The notes: generated by a model not told the origin, from the letters alone. 64,000 bases of DNA from Niameybacter massiliensis (GCF_001282685.1 NZ_LN875035.1:2590001-2654000); one strand, 5' to 3'; numbered from the stretch's first letter, positions 52,497 to 62,630 are shown. Translations and numbers: made by a program.

Positions 52497-54236
52497 TTAA
52501 ATTACCTCTATTGGTAATTTAATACTAATGCTGGTTCCTAGCCCTGGTTCACTTTGAACTTCTACACCATAATCTATGCCATAGATCAGTTTAATTCGTT
52601 CATCCACATTGTGAATACCTATGCCACTGAAATGATATTTCTTTTTGTGTCCCCCTTCATCCAAGCTTCTAATCCCAGTTCCATTATCCAATATTTCTAT
52701 TAAAAGTAGGCCACTATTTTGATTAATAAATACAGTGATATTCCCACTCTTTCTACCTGTGAACGCATGGAAAAAGGCATTTTCTATAAAAGGTTGAATG
52801 ATGAGCTTAGGAATCTGCAAATCTAAGCATGAAGGATCCACTTGATAGTCTACCTTAATGTAGTCTCCATAACGCATTTGATTGATATACACATAGAAAC
52901 CCAAGTTTTTAATTTCATCAGCTATGGTGGTCATTTCATCTGTTGTTCCTATCGTGTTTTGTAAAATCGAAATGAGACAATCTATTGTTTCATCTACTTG
53001 ATCAATCTTTTGATGTTGAGCCAAATATTTAATAGAACTTAAAGTATTATAAAGAAAATGTGGGTTAATCTGCATCTGTAAAGCATTTAACTCAGCCTTA
53101 CGCCTTTCTTCTTGCTCACTCATCAAGCTTTTTACATGATAGTTAATATCTTTTAGCATCATATTATAAGCCTCTGTCATCATCTGCATTTCTTGACTAC
53201 CTTTATGTTGTGTCATAGGCTCTTTAAAGTCGTGGGTTGCTGCAAAGGACATGGTTTGTGCCAACTTATAAAGCGGCTTAGTAATATGTCTAGAGATAAC
53301 AAAAACAAAACTAAAGGTAATACCTATAACCGCTAGCATAATCAGTTGCATATTTTTTTCAAGCCTATAGAGGGGTGCAAAAATCACTTTTTGATCAATC
53401 TCTCCTACCAAATAACCATCATAAAAAGGTAAATATAAACCAATCATAGTCTTTTCATGATCTATATTAATATAACCTGTTTCACTATCTACAGCCTGCT
53501 TGGCTTGTTCTAAAATTTCAAGTTCCTTGGTTCCTATACGTCTTTTATCATCACTAGATAGAACTGTTCCATCACTTTCTATAATGGCAAGTTTCATCCC
53601 TTCAGTTTTGTAATCACTATATTTAGAATAGATATAGCTTTCATCGATTATAACAACTACATAGCCATACATCTTGTGTGTTCCATCTAATAGCGGCTTA
53701 GTTACAAAGATCCCATTCTTATAAGGTGCTTTACTAAATACACCTTGCTTACCATGATAAATCATCTGATTGGCCACTTCACCATCTTTTGCGATATAGT
53801 TTTTCACAAAATCTTCAGGCACTTCATCCCATGCCCATGGATTACTGGTATAGTAGCGTCCTGTCTCACCGTTGGTACCTACTACCATAAAGTAAGTATT
53901 GACAGGTGTTAAGTATTGTCTATAAGTATCCATATACTTTCCTATGTCCAGTACTAAATTCAGCTGTTCCTGAGGTGTGCCTTCTGGTGCGGTAATATAG
54001 TTTTTGAAGGCTTTACTTCCGCTAATTTTACTAATCAAAGTGGCTACTTCTTCATTATAAGCTAAAAGTTCCTTTTGCCCCTTGGCCAAATTGACATAGG
54101 CGTTATGGGTTACTTCTTTGAGCAAAAGCGACTTTGCCATCCCTATACAAGTTAGGCAAATAATCAACGAAACGATTAATATTGTAGGCAACGTAAGTCC
54201 CATTATTCGAGTAAAAATCGTGTTGTATTTCTTCAT
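52497..54236 (-). CDS. Sensor histidine kinase, YesM family
   Basis: 579 aa. Membrane helices at about 11-33 and 297-315 bracket a dCache-like extracellular sensor. HAMP follows (about 315-370). Phospho-acceptor H393 is in MQINPHFLYNTLSS. The ATPase has the N box (QPFIENAFFHAF), DNGTGI and GIGIHNVDERI. It is the second gene of a regulator-kinase pair; its ATG overlaps the regulator stop by one base. The pair is divergent from a sugar ABC importer operon at 56139 and very likely controls it. Confidence 0.93.
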   Translation of the reverse strand: MKKYNTIFTRIMGLTLPTILIVSLIICLTCIGMAKSLLLKEVTHNAYVNLAKGQKELLAYNEEVATLISKISGSKAFKNYITAPEGTPQEQLNLVLDIGKYMDTYRQYLTPVNTYFMVVGTNGETGRYYTSNPWAWDEVPEDFVKNYIAKDGEVANQMIYHGKQGVFSKAPYKNGIFVTKPLLDGTHKMYGYVVVIIDESYIYSKYSDYKTEGMKLAIIESDGTVLSSDDKRRIGTKELEILEQAKQAVDSETGYINIDHEKTMIGLYLPFYDGYLVGEIDQKVIFAPLYRLEKNMQLIMLAVIGITFSFVFVISRHITKPLYKLAQTMSFAATHDFKEPMTQHKGSQEMQMMTEAYNMMLKDINYHVKSLMSEQEERRKAELNALQMQINPHFLYNTLSSIKYLAQHQKIDQVDETIDCLISILQNTIGTTDEMTTIADEIKNLGFYVYINQMRYGDYIKVDYQVDPSCLDLQIPKLIIQPFIENAFFHAFTGRKSGNITVFINQNSGLLLIEILDNGTGIRSLDEGGHKKKYHFSGIGIHNVDERIKLIYGIDYGVEVQSEPGLGTSISIKLPIEVI

Positions 54237-55750
54237 TATTTACCCCATCCTACCTGTTTTCTTCTGTAACTAGTGGGTGTCATAGTTGCATACTTTTTAA
54301 AGACTTTAGAAAAATAATTATGCTCTGAAAAGCCTACTAATCCACTTACTTCAGCTATTGAGAGTTTTTCATCTTTTAGAAGAAGTTTAGCTTTTTCTAC
54401 CCGTACTTTATTGATATAGGCCGTTAAATTTTCACTGGTTTGATTTTTGAAATAAGCAGATAAATAATAGTAATTAATATGCAAATCATTTGCTATATCA
54501 GATAATGTAAAGTCTTCACTATAGTGCTTTTCTACATATTGAATGACCTTACTTAAAATAACTGAGTTCTTCTGCTCCACTTGTTCATTCATAAGTGTTG
54601 TCAATTTTTCAAAGACTTGTTTCATCACTTCTACAAGTTCTTCAAAATAGGTTGCCTTATCTATATCCCTAAATATACGAATCTTATCTTTACTCAAAAG
54701 GCTTATATCAAAACCTAGATGACTTGTGGTATTGATTAAATTATAAATGACATTTTGGCAAAAACGTTTAAGACTATACTCATCATAACCTTGTTCTTTT
54801 TTCACTTCTTCATAGTAGTCAAGCAGTTGCTTTTTGCAAGACTCCATATCTAGTCCATTGAGTGTGGAATTAAAAAGGGCAATATCAAATTCCTTCTTCT
54901 CGCCCTCTTTCTTCATCTCACTTTGTAATATAAATGTTTTTTCTTTAAAGTAAAAAGCCTTGCCAAGCAGTTGACTAAGTTCATTACTTATTTGTATTAA
55001 ACTTGACGGATTAATAAATATTGAGCTTACTATGAAATTTACTTTATCTAACGCAAGATAAGACACCGCTTCTCGTAAAGTATGTAAAAATATTCTTTCA
55101 TCATAATGTTTTAGATTGGCAAGTACAATGTACTCCTCTTGTATAATTGTTTCAATAAAATTAATATTTTTTAAAGCATGATGTACCCAGCTTACTAACT
55201 CTTCTTTATAAGAATCACAAATCTTACATTTCATCAAAATAAAGTTAGGTTCGGACATGACTTCTTCTAGAGGACTACTGATGCAGACCTCTTGATGAAA
55301 AGGATTGAGGAGTTGCTTTAATAAGGAAGATGTATTATCTTTCTTAGCCACTTGCTTACTACTTAAATCCATCTCTCCTTTTACTTTTTCAATTAAAGCA
55401 AGAAGATCTTCTACCTTTAATTTAGGCTTTAATAAATAATCAGATACACCATACTTGAAAGCCTCTCTTACATAGTCAAATTCACTAAAGCTACTCAGTA
55501 CAATCATCCTCACTTGAGGATGTTTCTCTTGCATGATCTTGGCAAATTCTACGCCATTCATCATAGGCATAACAATATCTACTAGCACAATATGGGGCTG
55601 TAGCTCTTCTACAAGCTCTAGCGCTTCCTCTCCATTTGCCGCTTCTCCTACAATTTGAATATCTTGCGCCTCCCAGTTACACAAATATCTCAGACCATTA
55701 CGTAAGATCAATTCATCATCAACAATTAACAACCTACATAATTTATCCAT
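54236..55750 (-). CDS. AraC-type response regulator (YesN-like)
   Basis: 504 aa. Receiver domain: D11/D12, phospho-acceptor D58 (VLVDIVMP) and the Lys of YLLKPK. A ~250-residue linker follows. The C-terminal AraC domain has two HTH units (FTLSDIANDLHINYYYLSAYFKNQ and IAEVSGLVGFSEHNYFSKVFKKYATMTPTSYRRK). It is the full-length counterpart of the truncated regulator at the window's left edge. It is the first gene with its kinase and is transcribed away from the ABC importer it probably activates. Confidence 0.93.
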   Translation of the reverse strand: MDKLCRLLIVDDELILRNGLRYLCNWEAQDIQIVGEAANGEEALELVEELQPHIVLVDIVMPMMNGVEFAKIMQEKHPQVRMIVLSSFSEFDYVREAFKYGVSDYLLKPKLKVEDLLALIEKVKGEMDLSSKQVAKKDNTSSLLKQLLNPFHQEVCISSPLEEVMSEPNFILMKCKICDSYKEELVSWVHHALKNINFIETIIQEEYIVLANLKHYDERIFLHTLREAVSYLALDKVNFIVSSIFINPSSLIQISNELSQLLGKAFYFKEKTFILQSEMKKEGEKKEFDIALFNSTLNGLDMESCKKQLLDYYEEVKKEQGYDEYSLKRFCQNVIYNLINTTSHLGFDISLLSKDKIRIFRDIDKATYFEELVEVMKQVFEKLTTLMNEQVEQKNSVILSKVIQYVEKHYSEDFTLSDIANDLHINYYYLSAYFKNQTSENLTAYINKVRVEKAKLLLKDEKLSIAEVSGLVGFSEHNYFSKVFKKYATMTPTSYRRKQVGWGK

Positions 55751-56138
55751 AAAATTTCCCCTTCATCTGATAACTATTGCCTATATGTTCCCCCACTCTA
55801 GATAGAACAAATAAACAACTTCGAAATACCTCCTAAGCCAAGCCCCCTCTCTTCTATAGTGCATATTAACATTTTTGCTTATTAACTTATTCCTAATTTT
55901 ATCATATCTCACAACAAACTAGCAATTATTTAAGTTTGATTTACGTTAATTAACCTAAAAATTATAAAATTATCAAATTATTACTATTTCTTTTTGCTAA
56001 ATTAATATTTACCAATTTAAAATCAAATTTATACTAAATCTTGTTAATTTTTTACTATAGATTCTTTTTTTATTTTGTTAAAATGTCAATATGAAACACA
56101 GGTATTCTATTCAATATTCTCTAAGGGGGTTTATTCAG
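55751..56138. other. Divergent intergenic region between response regulator and ABC importer
   Basis: 388 bp, AT-rich, no gene. It must contain both promoters. I see no convincing operator; only runs of A and T. Confidence 0.5.
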
Positions 56139-57488
56139 ATGAATAAAAAAATAATTATGGTCGCTTTAACTTTACTTGCTACAACAATGACAGGTTGTAG
56201 TAGTGGTTCTTCAAACGCTACACCAACACCTGCTACAGACAACACTTCAACACCTGTCACTGCACCAGCAGATTCTACAGATACTAATACAACAAATACC
56301 GAACAAAAAGTTGTTGCTTGGTGTTGGGATCAAGCCTTCAATGGGCAAGCTTTAAAAATTGCTGAAGAACTTTATCAAAAAGAGCACCCTGGATTCACAC
56401 TAGAAATCATTGATTTATCAAAAACAGACTTAGAGCAAAAGCTTACAACAAACTTAGCTTCTGGTATTACAGATTCTCTCCCAGATATCATCCTTGTTAA
56501 TGACAGCAATGCTGCAAAATACATTACTTCTTATCCAAATACATTTGCCGATCTTACAAACGCTGTAGACTATTCTAACTTTGCTTCTTATAAGGTAGAA
56601 AGTGTTACTGAAGATAGTAAAATTTATGGTATTCCTTTTGATGTAGGTGTGACAGGTATGTTCTACCGTACAGATTATTTAGAAGAAGCTGGTTTCACAC
56701 CAAGTGATCTAGAAAATATTACTTGGGATCGTTACATCGAAATTGGTCAACAAATTAAAGAAAAAACAGGCAAATATATGTGTACAGTTAACCCTAATGA
56801 TGAAGCTATCACTTCTATCATGCTTCAATCAGCTGGTTCTTGGTACATCACACCTGATAACAAGAGTAACTTTATAGATAACCCTGCTATGACAGAAACC
56901 ATGCGTGTTTATAGAGAGCTTGCAAGTTCTGGTGTTGCTAAACCTGTTACAGGTTGGAGCGAATTTGTAAATAGCTTCAATAACGGTGACGTGGCAACCG
57001 TTGTATCTGGCGTATGGCAAATTGCAACGATTATGGATGGTGAAGGACAAAGTGGTAAATGGGGTGTAGCACCTATTCCTCGCTTAGATATTGAAGGTGG
57101 TACAAACGCTTCTAACGAAGGTGGTTCTAGTTGGTTCGTACTTGATCAAGCTGCTAACAAAGATGTTGCTACTGACTTCCTTGCTTCTACATTCGGTAAT
57201 AGTACAGCATTCTATGAGTCATTCTTAGCACAATGTGGTGGTGTATGTTCTTACCTTCCTGCTTATGAAAGTGATGTCTTTGCAGAAGAAGCTGAGTTCT
57301 TTGGTGGCCAACCAATCTATTCACTCTTTGCGAAATGGCTTCCTGAAGTACCAAGTATTTCTTTAGGTATGTATACTCAAGAAGCAAAAGATGCACTTAA
57401 AAACGAACTTCCAAACATCTTAAATGGTGCAGATATTGATAAGTCATTAGAAACCGTTCAATCTCTCTTCTCACTACAAGTTCAATAA
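56139..57488 (+). CDS. Sugar ABC transporter substrate-binding lipoprotein
   Basis: 449 aa from the ATG at 56139 (AAGGGGG upstream). The longer frame from 56091 spoils the signal peptide. The lipobox ends TMTGC (C20), then comes a Ser/Thr/Pro-rich linker. It is a family-1 extracellular solute-binding protein, with segments such as IYGIPFDVGVTGMFYRTDYLEEAGF and TVVSGVWQIATIM. It is the first gene of a three-gene CUT1 importer; the two permeases follow at 23 bp and with an 8-bp overlap. The substrate is unknown; uronide- or galactose-containing oligosaccharides fit the downstream genes. Confidence 0.93.
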   Translation: MNKKIIMVALTLLATTMTGCSSGSSNATPTPATDNTSTPVTAPADSTDTNTTNTEQKVVAWCWDQAFNGQALKIAEELYQKEHPGFTLEIIDLSKTDLEQKLTTNLASGITDSLPDIILVNDSNAAKYITSYPNTFADLTNAVDYSNFASYKVESVTEDSKIYGIPFDVGVTGMFYRTDYLEEAGFTPSDLENITWDRYIEIGQQIKEKTGKYMCTVNPNDEAITSIMLQSAGSWYITPDNKSNFIDNPAMTETMRVYRELASSGVAKPVTGWSEFVNSFNNGDVATVVSGVWQIATIMDGEGQSGKWGVAPIPRLDIEGGTNASNEGGSSWFVLDQAANKDVATDFLASTFGNSTAFYESFLAQCGGVCSYLPAYESDVFAEEAEFFGGQPIYSLFAKWLPEVPSISLGMYTQEAKDALKNELPNILNGADIDKSLETVQSLFSLQVQ

Positions 57489-57511
57489 CTCAAAAAATAT
57501 GGGGTGATTAT

Positions 57512-58411
57512 ATGCATAAACAAAAAGTGCATGGGCTAGAACGAAAACAACAAATTATAGGATGGGGCTTTGTCCTCATCCCTTCTTTACTCATTTTTGT
57601 TTTTTCTTTTTATCCTATGATTCAATCGTTTTTCCTTTCTCTACAATCCGGTAAAGGGATTGTCTATGAATTCGTAGGCTTCAAAAACTATATCAGACTC
57701 TTTTCTGATCCTATGTTTAAGCAAGCTGTTGCAAATACTTTTCTTTACCTTATTATTCAAGTACCTATTATGCTCCTTCTAGGACTTATCATTGCTGCCC
57801 TTCTTAATGCACCTTCTCTAAAATTCCGTGGTTTTTATCGTACAGCGATTTTCCTCCCTTGTGTAACTTCTCTTGTGGCTTACTCTGTACTTTTTAAAAG
57901 TATTTTCGCTTATGATGGTATCGTTAACCGCTTTTTTATGGCAATTCACGTTTTAGAGGAGCCCATCTCATGGCTTTTAGATCCTTTCTGGGCAAAAGTC
58001 GTCATTATTATCGCTATTACTTGGAGATGGACGGGATACAATATGATTTTCTATCTTGCTGGGATGCAAAACATCGATACAAGTATTTATGAAGCTGCTG
58101 ATATTGATGGTGCAAGCAAGTTCCAACAGTTTAAGCTCATTACAATTCCTTTACTTAAACCTATCATCTTACTTACTACTATCATGTCTACTAATGGTAC
58201 ACTCCAACTCTTTGATGAAGCTATGAATATTACAAATGGTGGACCAGGTAACTCAACCATGACCATTTCCCAGTATATCTATAATCAATCCTTTGTATAT
58301 ACACCAAACTTTGGTTATGCCGCAACCATATCCTACGCTATTTTATTCATGGTAGCTGTTCTTGCAATCATTCAATTTAAAGTCTCAAAGGTAGGTGATC
58401 AAAATGACTAA
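57512..58411 (+). CDS. Sugar ABC transporter permease (MalF/UgpA type)
   Basis: 299 aa, six helices, coupling loop EAADIDGASKFQQFKLITIPLL, and an N-terminal WGFVLIPSLLIFVFSFYPMIQSFFLS typical of CUT1 permeases. It pairs with the following permease. No dedicated ATPase gene is present, as in the first importer, implying a shared MsmX-type ATPase. Confidence 0.94.
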   Translation: MHKQKVHGLERKQQIIGWGFVLIPSLLIFVFSFYPMIQSFFLSLQSGKGIVYEFVGFKNYIRLFSDPMFKQAVANTFLYLIIQVPIMLLLGLIIAALLNAPSLKFRGFYRTAIFLPCVTSLVAYSVLFKSIFAYDGIVNRFFMAIHVLEEPISWLLDPFWAKVVIIIAITWRWTGYNMIFYLAGMQNIDTSIYEAADIDGASKFQQFKLITIPLLKPIILLTTIMSTNGTLQLFDEAMNITNGGPGNSTMTISQYIYNQSFVYTPNFGYAATISYAILFMVAVLAIIQFKVSKVGDQND

Positions 58412-59210
58412 ATTTAAAACATACTGCACCCATCTATTTTTAGGTCTTGCAGCATTCCTTTCCATCTTCCCTTTCATTTGGATGATTATAGGAACCACTA
58501 ATACCTCTTCTGATGTCATTCGTGGGAAGATGAGTTTTGGAAATGCTTTAGGTACAAATATAGAAGGCTTTTTAGCCTCTACAGATGTAAGTTCCATCTT
58601 ATGGATGTCTTTTAAAGTAGCAATTATAGGTACACTTTGCACCTTACTTCTGTGTTCTATGGCAGGTTATGGTTTTGAAGTGTATCGCTCTAAAGGCAAA
58701 GACCGTTTAATGAGTCTTTTGATGCTATCAATGATGATGCCTTTTGCCAGCATTATGGTACCTCTCTTTAAGCTTTTTAGTCAGATGAAACTAATGAATA
58801 CTGCTACTGCTATTATTCTTCCTTCTATGTCTACAGCCTTTATGATTTTCTTCTTCTTACAAAATACTAAGTCTTATCCTAAAGAAATCTTACAAGCTGC
58901 ACGTATAGATGGGCTTTCTGAAATTCAAGCATTCTTTTATATGTATGTTCCAACTATGAAATCAACCTATGCTGCTGCAACGATTATTACTTTTATGAGT
59001 TACTGGAATAGCTACTTATGGCCACTTATCGTTTTACAAAGTCAAGACAAAAAGACAATGCCTTTAGTTATTTCTTCTCTCGCTTCTGCTTATAGTCCTG
59101 ATTACGGGATCATCATGGTAGCGATTGTCATTACAACACTTCCTACTGTACTTATCTTCTTCTTAATGCAAAAGCATTTCGTAGCAGGTATGGTGGGTTC
59201 CGTTAAATAA
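58404..59210 (+). CDS. Sugar ABC transporter permease (MalG type)
   Basis: About 268 aa from the ATG at 58404, inside the last codons of the preceding gene, with AGGTG upstream (a GTG at 58395 is the alternative). Six helices, coupling loop QAARIDGLSEIQAFFYMYVP, and the ending HFVAGMVGSVK. It completes the second sugar importer. Nineteen bases after its stop lies the start of a broken GH42-type gene, once the likely next member of the operon. Confidence 0.93.
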   Translation: MTKFKTYCTHLFLGLAAFLSIFPFIWMIIGTTNTSSDVIRGKMSFGNALGTNIEGFLASTDVSSILWMSFKVAIIGTLCTLLLCSMAGYGFEVYRSKGKDRLMSLLMLSMMMPFASIMVPLFKLFSQMKLMNTATAIILPSMSTAFMIFFFLQNTKSYPKEILQAARIDGLSEIQAFFYMYVPTMKSTYAAATIITFMSYWNSYLWPLIVLQSQDKKTMPLVISSLASAYSPDYGIIMVAIVITTLPTVLIFFLMQKHFVAGMVGSVK

Positions 59211-59229
59211 TGAATGGAAGGTGAATAGC

Positions 59230-59389
59230 ATGTATTTTTTACACGGTGCGGATTATAATCCTGATCACTGGTGGGGCGAGACCTCACTAGCTTGCAAGTG
59301 AATATCCAGAAGCGCTACGTGTAGAAGCCATTCATAAGGCGTTTCATTTAGAAGCGTATGAGGTACTTATACTTAAGGTCCCCGTCTAA
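59230..59389 (+). pseudogene. Truncated beta-galactosidase-like (GH42) gene start, fused to another fragment
   Basis: A good ribosome site (GAAGGTGA) and an ATG at 59230 open a frame MYFLHGADYNPDHWWGE, the typical beginning of a GH42 galactosidase (GADYNPExW). It stops after 23 codons. The next ~90 nt in another frame read EYPEALRVEAIHKAFHLEAYEV..., ending at 59389, of unknown origin. The rest of the enzyme has been deleted, so no function is expected. Confidence 0.6.
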
Positions 59390-59427
59390 GTATCAGCACC
59401 TTGCTAACCTAAATATCATTATACAAA

Positions 59428-59473
59428 AAGCGTCCTTCGACTTCTCTATATCTGAGAAGTCGAAGGACGCTTT
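59428..59473. terminator. Strong bidirectional terminator
   Basis: Eighteen-base stem AAAGCGTCCTTCGACTTCT / complement with a 9-nt loop. It ends the importer operon remnant (plus) and the GDPD gene (minus). Confidence 0.88.
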
Positions 59474-60206
59474 AATCTTTTACATTAAGCAGATTCTCTT
59501 TTAATTTATTTAATCGATTTGGATAATTAGTAATGATACCATCCACACCCATTTCAATCATTTCTAACATATCCTTTTCTTCGTTGACAGTCCATACATT
59601 TATCCCAAGTCCATAACTTTCAACTTCATCTACCCTACGTAGTGTCATCATATGGTAATAAGGATGAAGGTATTGCATTCCTAACGATACAGTATAATCA
59701 CCTATATTATCACTCCAATGATCTACTAAAAGTGCAGCTTTCAAGGTCGGATTGATCTTTTTCATTCTTTCCATACTATAAGGATTAAAAGAACATATAA
59801 TTACCCATTCTTGAAGTCCATACTCTACAATCAATGTATTTACTTTTTCTTCAATACCTTCATACTCAAGGTGGTTTGTCTTTAACTCAATAATACTGAT
59901 AATTGATTGATCTTTCACCCACTCAAAGTATTCACGTAAATTAGGTACATGCTGATAACGTCCATTATATAGATGAGCTGCATTTAAACCTCTAATCTCT
60001 TTATAGTCATAATCTTTTATAAATCCATTTCCATCCGTTGTACGATTTAATCTCTCATCATGCATGATGACAAGCTCGCCATCTTTTGATAAATGGACAT
60101 CTAGTTCAATCCCATCACATCCAGCCTCTACTGCCTTTCGAAATGCTAGCATTGTATTTTCTGGATACGCTCCACTAAACCCACGATGTGCATAATTTTT
60201 GACCAT
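59472..60206 (-). CDS. Glycerophosphodiester phosphodiesterase
   Basis: 244 aa from the ATG at 60206 (GGAGG upstream). GDPD barrel: catalytic AHRGFSGAYPENT (His and Arg), ELDVHLSKDGELVIMHD (Glu, Asp and second His), and C-terminal INVWTVNEEKDMLEMIEMGVDGIITNYP. It hydrolyses glycerophosphodiesters to glycerol-3-phosphate and an alcohol. There is no signal peptide, so it acts in the cytoplasm. It is separated from GH4 by a terminator, and no tie to the glycan genes is evident. Confidence 0.93.
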   Translation of the reverse strand: MVKNYAHRGFSGAYPENTMLAFRKAVEAGCDGIELDVHLSKDGELVIMHDERLNRTTDGNGFIKDYDYKEIRGLNAAHLYNGRYQHVPNLREYFEWVKDQSIISIIELKTNHLEYEGIEEKVNTLIVEYGLQEWVIICSFNPYSMERMKKINPTLKAALLVDHWSDNIGDYTVSLGMQYLHPYYHMMTLRRVDEVESYGLGINVWTVNEEKDMLEMIEMGVDGIITNYPNRLNKLKENLLNVKD

Positions 60207-60284
60207 TTCCTCGCCTCCTGATGCTAAGTACATTTTATTACTTATGTATATTCTTCACCCTATAGTTCATTACACATTCAAATA

Positions 60285-60318
60285 AAAAAGATGCCACCCA
60301 TGTAGGCGGCATCTTTTT
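60285..60318 (-). terminator. Terminator of the GH4 gene
   Basis: Stem AAAAAGATGCC / GGCATCTTTTT with a 12-nt loop containing CC/GG, T-run on each strand. Confidence 0.85.
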
Positions 60319-60377
60319 GTTGGGTGAGAAATATAGAGATTATCCTCAAGGTATCGTAATGAATTTAATCTACTAAC

Positions 60378-61700
60378 TTATTTGTACTCTGGTAACCATT
60401 CTTTCTCTGCTTCAATTAACTCATCTACCATTTTCATAATATCTGGAATAGAGAGTTCACTTGCTGTATGTGGGTCTAGCATAGCTGCATGGTAGATATG
60501 CTCTTTTTTCTTAGTTCTGGCTGCTTCTATTGTTAGAAGTTGTACATTGACATTAGTCATATTCATAGCTGCAAGCTGTACTGGAAGTTTACCTACATAA
60601 CATGGATGAATGCCTGTTCCATCTACAAGGCAAGGCACTTCCACACATGCATCTTGTGGCAAGTTTTCAATAAGATGGCCACTGTTAAGTACATTCCCCC
60701 CAATCTTGTAAGGTGTATTAGTTACAATAGCCTCCATAATATAGGAAGCGTATTCTTGACTACGGTTATGTTCTAGGATTGGATGTGCAAGAAGATCATC
60801 ACGTTGCTTTGCCCAACCTTCAATTTGACTTACACAACGACGTGGGTATTCATCTAAAGGAATATTAAACTGTTCAATAAGTTCTGGGTATTTATTCTTT
60901 ATGTAGAACATGTTGTATTCTGCATTATGCTCACTTGATTCTGTACAGTAATAACCCAATTTATCAATATAGTCGAAACGTACCATATCATGGTGCTTTT
61001 CTGAGGCATTTTTAGCTTTTGCCCGCTTTTTAATTTCTGGATAAAGATCATTCCCCTCTTTATCTTTGATTTCTAAAAGCCAGCCCATATGGTTAATCCC
61101 CGCAATCAGTTCCTTGCGTCCTTCTACCTTATCTTCCATTCCTAGAGATTTAAGTAATTCACGACTACATGTTTGTACGCTATGACAAAGCCCTACTGTT
61201 TTCACCTTAGTATAGCGTTGTAAGTATCCTGTCAACATAGACATAGGATTCGTATAGTTAAGCAACCAAGCATTTGGACATACTTCTTCAATTGCCTCGG
61301 CAAACGTTTCTAAGACAGGTATGGTACGCAACGTACGCATAATCCCCCCAATCCCTAATGTATCTGCTATAGTTTGATGAATACCATATTTCTTTGGAAT
61401 CTCAAAGTCTAAGATGGTACAAGGATCGTATCCTCCTACTTGAATAGCATTCACAACAAATGTGGCATCTTTTAAAGCATCTCTAAGTTGATCTAAGCCT
61501 AAATAGGATTTGATCGTAGCAAACTCACCCTTTCCTTTATTAATTGCATTTAGTATCATGTGACTTTCTTTTAGTCTTTGGGCATCTATATCATAAAGTG
61601 CAATCTCACATTCACGTAGCACAGAGCTACACATACAATCTCCTAAAACATTTCTTGCAAATACAGTACTTCCAGCACCTAAAAAAGTAATTTTCATCAT
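60378..61700 (-). CDS. GH4 glycosidase (alpha-galactosidase / alpha-galacturonidase type)
   Basis: 440 aa NAD- and Mn-dependent family 4 glycosidase. The N-terminal Rossmann motif is KITFLGAGSTVFARN. FVVNAIQVGGYD and LLNYTNPMSM follow. The metal Cys/His are in GLCHSVQ, and the second His is in the GINHMGW region. The CHSV type is shared with MelA alpha-galactosidases and the LplD alpha-galacturonidase rather than 6-phospho-glucosidases. It acts in the cytoplasm by a redox-elimination mechanism. An AraC regulator gene is divergent from it. An uronide substrate would match the rest of the window, but galactosides are equally possible. Confidence 0.9.
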   Translation of the reverse strand: MMKITFLGAGSTVFARNVLGDCMCSSVLRECEIALYDIDAQRLKESHMILNAINKGKGEFATIKSYLGLDQLRDALKDATFVVNAIQVGGYDPCTILDFEIPKKYGIHQTIADTLGIGGIMRTLRTIPVLETFAEAIEEVCPNAWLLNYTNPMSMLTGYLQRYTKVKTVGLCHSVQTCSRELLKSLGMEDKVEGRKELIAGINHMGWLLEIKDKEGNDLYPEIKKRAKAKNASEKHHDMVRFDYIDKLGYYCTESSEHNAEYNMFYIKNKYPELIEQFNIPLDEYPRRCVSQIEGWAKQRDDLLAHPILEHNRSQEYASYIMEAIVTNTPYKIGGNVLNSGHLIENLPQDACVEVPCLVDGTGIHPCYVGKLPVQLAAMNMTNVNVQLLTIEAARTKKKEHIYHAAMLDPHTASELSIPDIMKMVDELIEAEKEWLPEYK

Positions 61701-61815
61701 ATTTACACTTCCCTTCTTTAACCTTATTATAAGAAAATAAAGTTAAAGATGTAATTGTATCATGTGAGATAAATTTGTTATAATGTGTGCATCTATATTA
61801 TAAAGGAGTAAATCT

Positions 61816-62613
61816 ATGCTCAAAGAAATTTTACTAAGAGACTATCCCTTTAACGATCTAAAACCTCTTATTTGTGGTGAGGAAACTTGCCAAGCAGGTC
61901 ATGCCTACGGACCTGCTACAAGACCTTATTATCTTATCCATTATGTACTATCTGGTACTGGTACGTTCAAAAGCCCTAGAGGTACATACCAAGTCTCTTC
62001 TGGAGAACTTTTTATTATTCATCCATTTGAAATCACCTATTACCAAGCAGATTTAAAAAAGCCTTGGCACTACTGTTGGATTGGTTTTGAAATGCATTTA
62101 CCTGCTCACTTCTACCTAGAAGATGATGTTCTAAGTGCACCTCATTTAGAACATATTTTTAGAGACATCAAAAATTGTGAAACCATTGATGCTGGTAGAG
62201 AATTTTATGTATGTAGTAAGCTCTATGAGCTTCTTGTACAGCTCACTCTAGTTCATACCCAAAACAAAGATTCTTCTAAATCTTATATTGATAAAGCAAA
62301 AAACTATATCATGGCTAATTATATGAAACCTATTACCATAGATGGCCTTGCTCAAAAGTTAGGACTTGAACGTAGTTACTTTAGTAATCTTTTCAAAAAG
62401 CAAGTAGGCCAATCTCCACAGGCTTATCTAGTAGACTTCCGCTTAACCAAGGCCGCCGAACTTATTACTCTACATGATTATAAGCCTAGTGAAGCAGCAC
62501 TGTGTGTTGGCTATAATGATCTTTTTAACTTTTCAAAAATGTTCAAAAAGAAATTCGGTGTCCCCCCTACTCAAATCAAAACACATATAGAAAGTAAAAA
62601 ATGCACCTATTAA
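61816..62613 (+). CDS. AraC-family regulator with cupin-like sensor
   Basis: 265 aa. The N-terminal cupin-type AraC sugar-binding region (about 20-120) has YLIHYVLSGTGTFKSPRGTYQVSSGELFIIHPFEITYYQ. The C-terminal two-HTH domain has ITIDGLAQKLGLERSYFSNLFKKQVG and PSEAALCVGYNDLFNFSKMFKKKFGVPPTQIK. It probably senses a sugar. GGAG precedes the start. It is divergent from the GH4 gene, 115 bp apart, which is the most likely target. The sulfatase gene converges on it. Confidence 0.92.
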   Translation: MLKEILLRDYPFNDLKPLICGEETCQAGHAYGPATRPYYLIHYVLSGTGTFKSPRGTYQVSSGELFIIHPFEITYYQADLKKPWHYCWIGFEMHLPAHFYLEDDVLSAPHLEHIFRDIKNCETIDAGREFYVCSKLYELLVQLTLVHTQNKDSSKSYIDKAKNYIMANYMKPITIDGLAQKLGLERSYFSNLFKKQVGQSPQAYLVDFRLTKAAELITLHDYKPSEAALCVGYNDLFNFSKMFKKKFGVPPTQIKTHIESKKCTY

Positions 62614-62625
62614 GGTGCATTTTTT
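62596..62625. terminator. Bidirectional terminator between AraC and sulfatase genes
   Basis: Stem AAAAAATGCACCT / AGGTGCATTTTTT with loop ATTA. The AraC stop lies in its loop region. Confidence 0.88.
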
Positions 62626-62630
62626 ATTTT

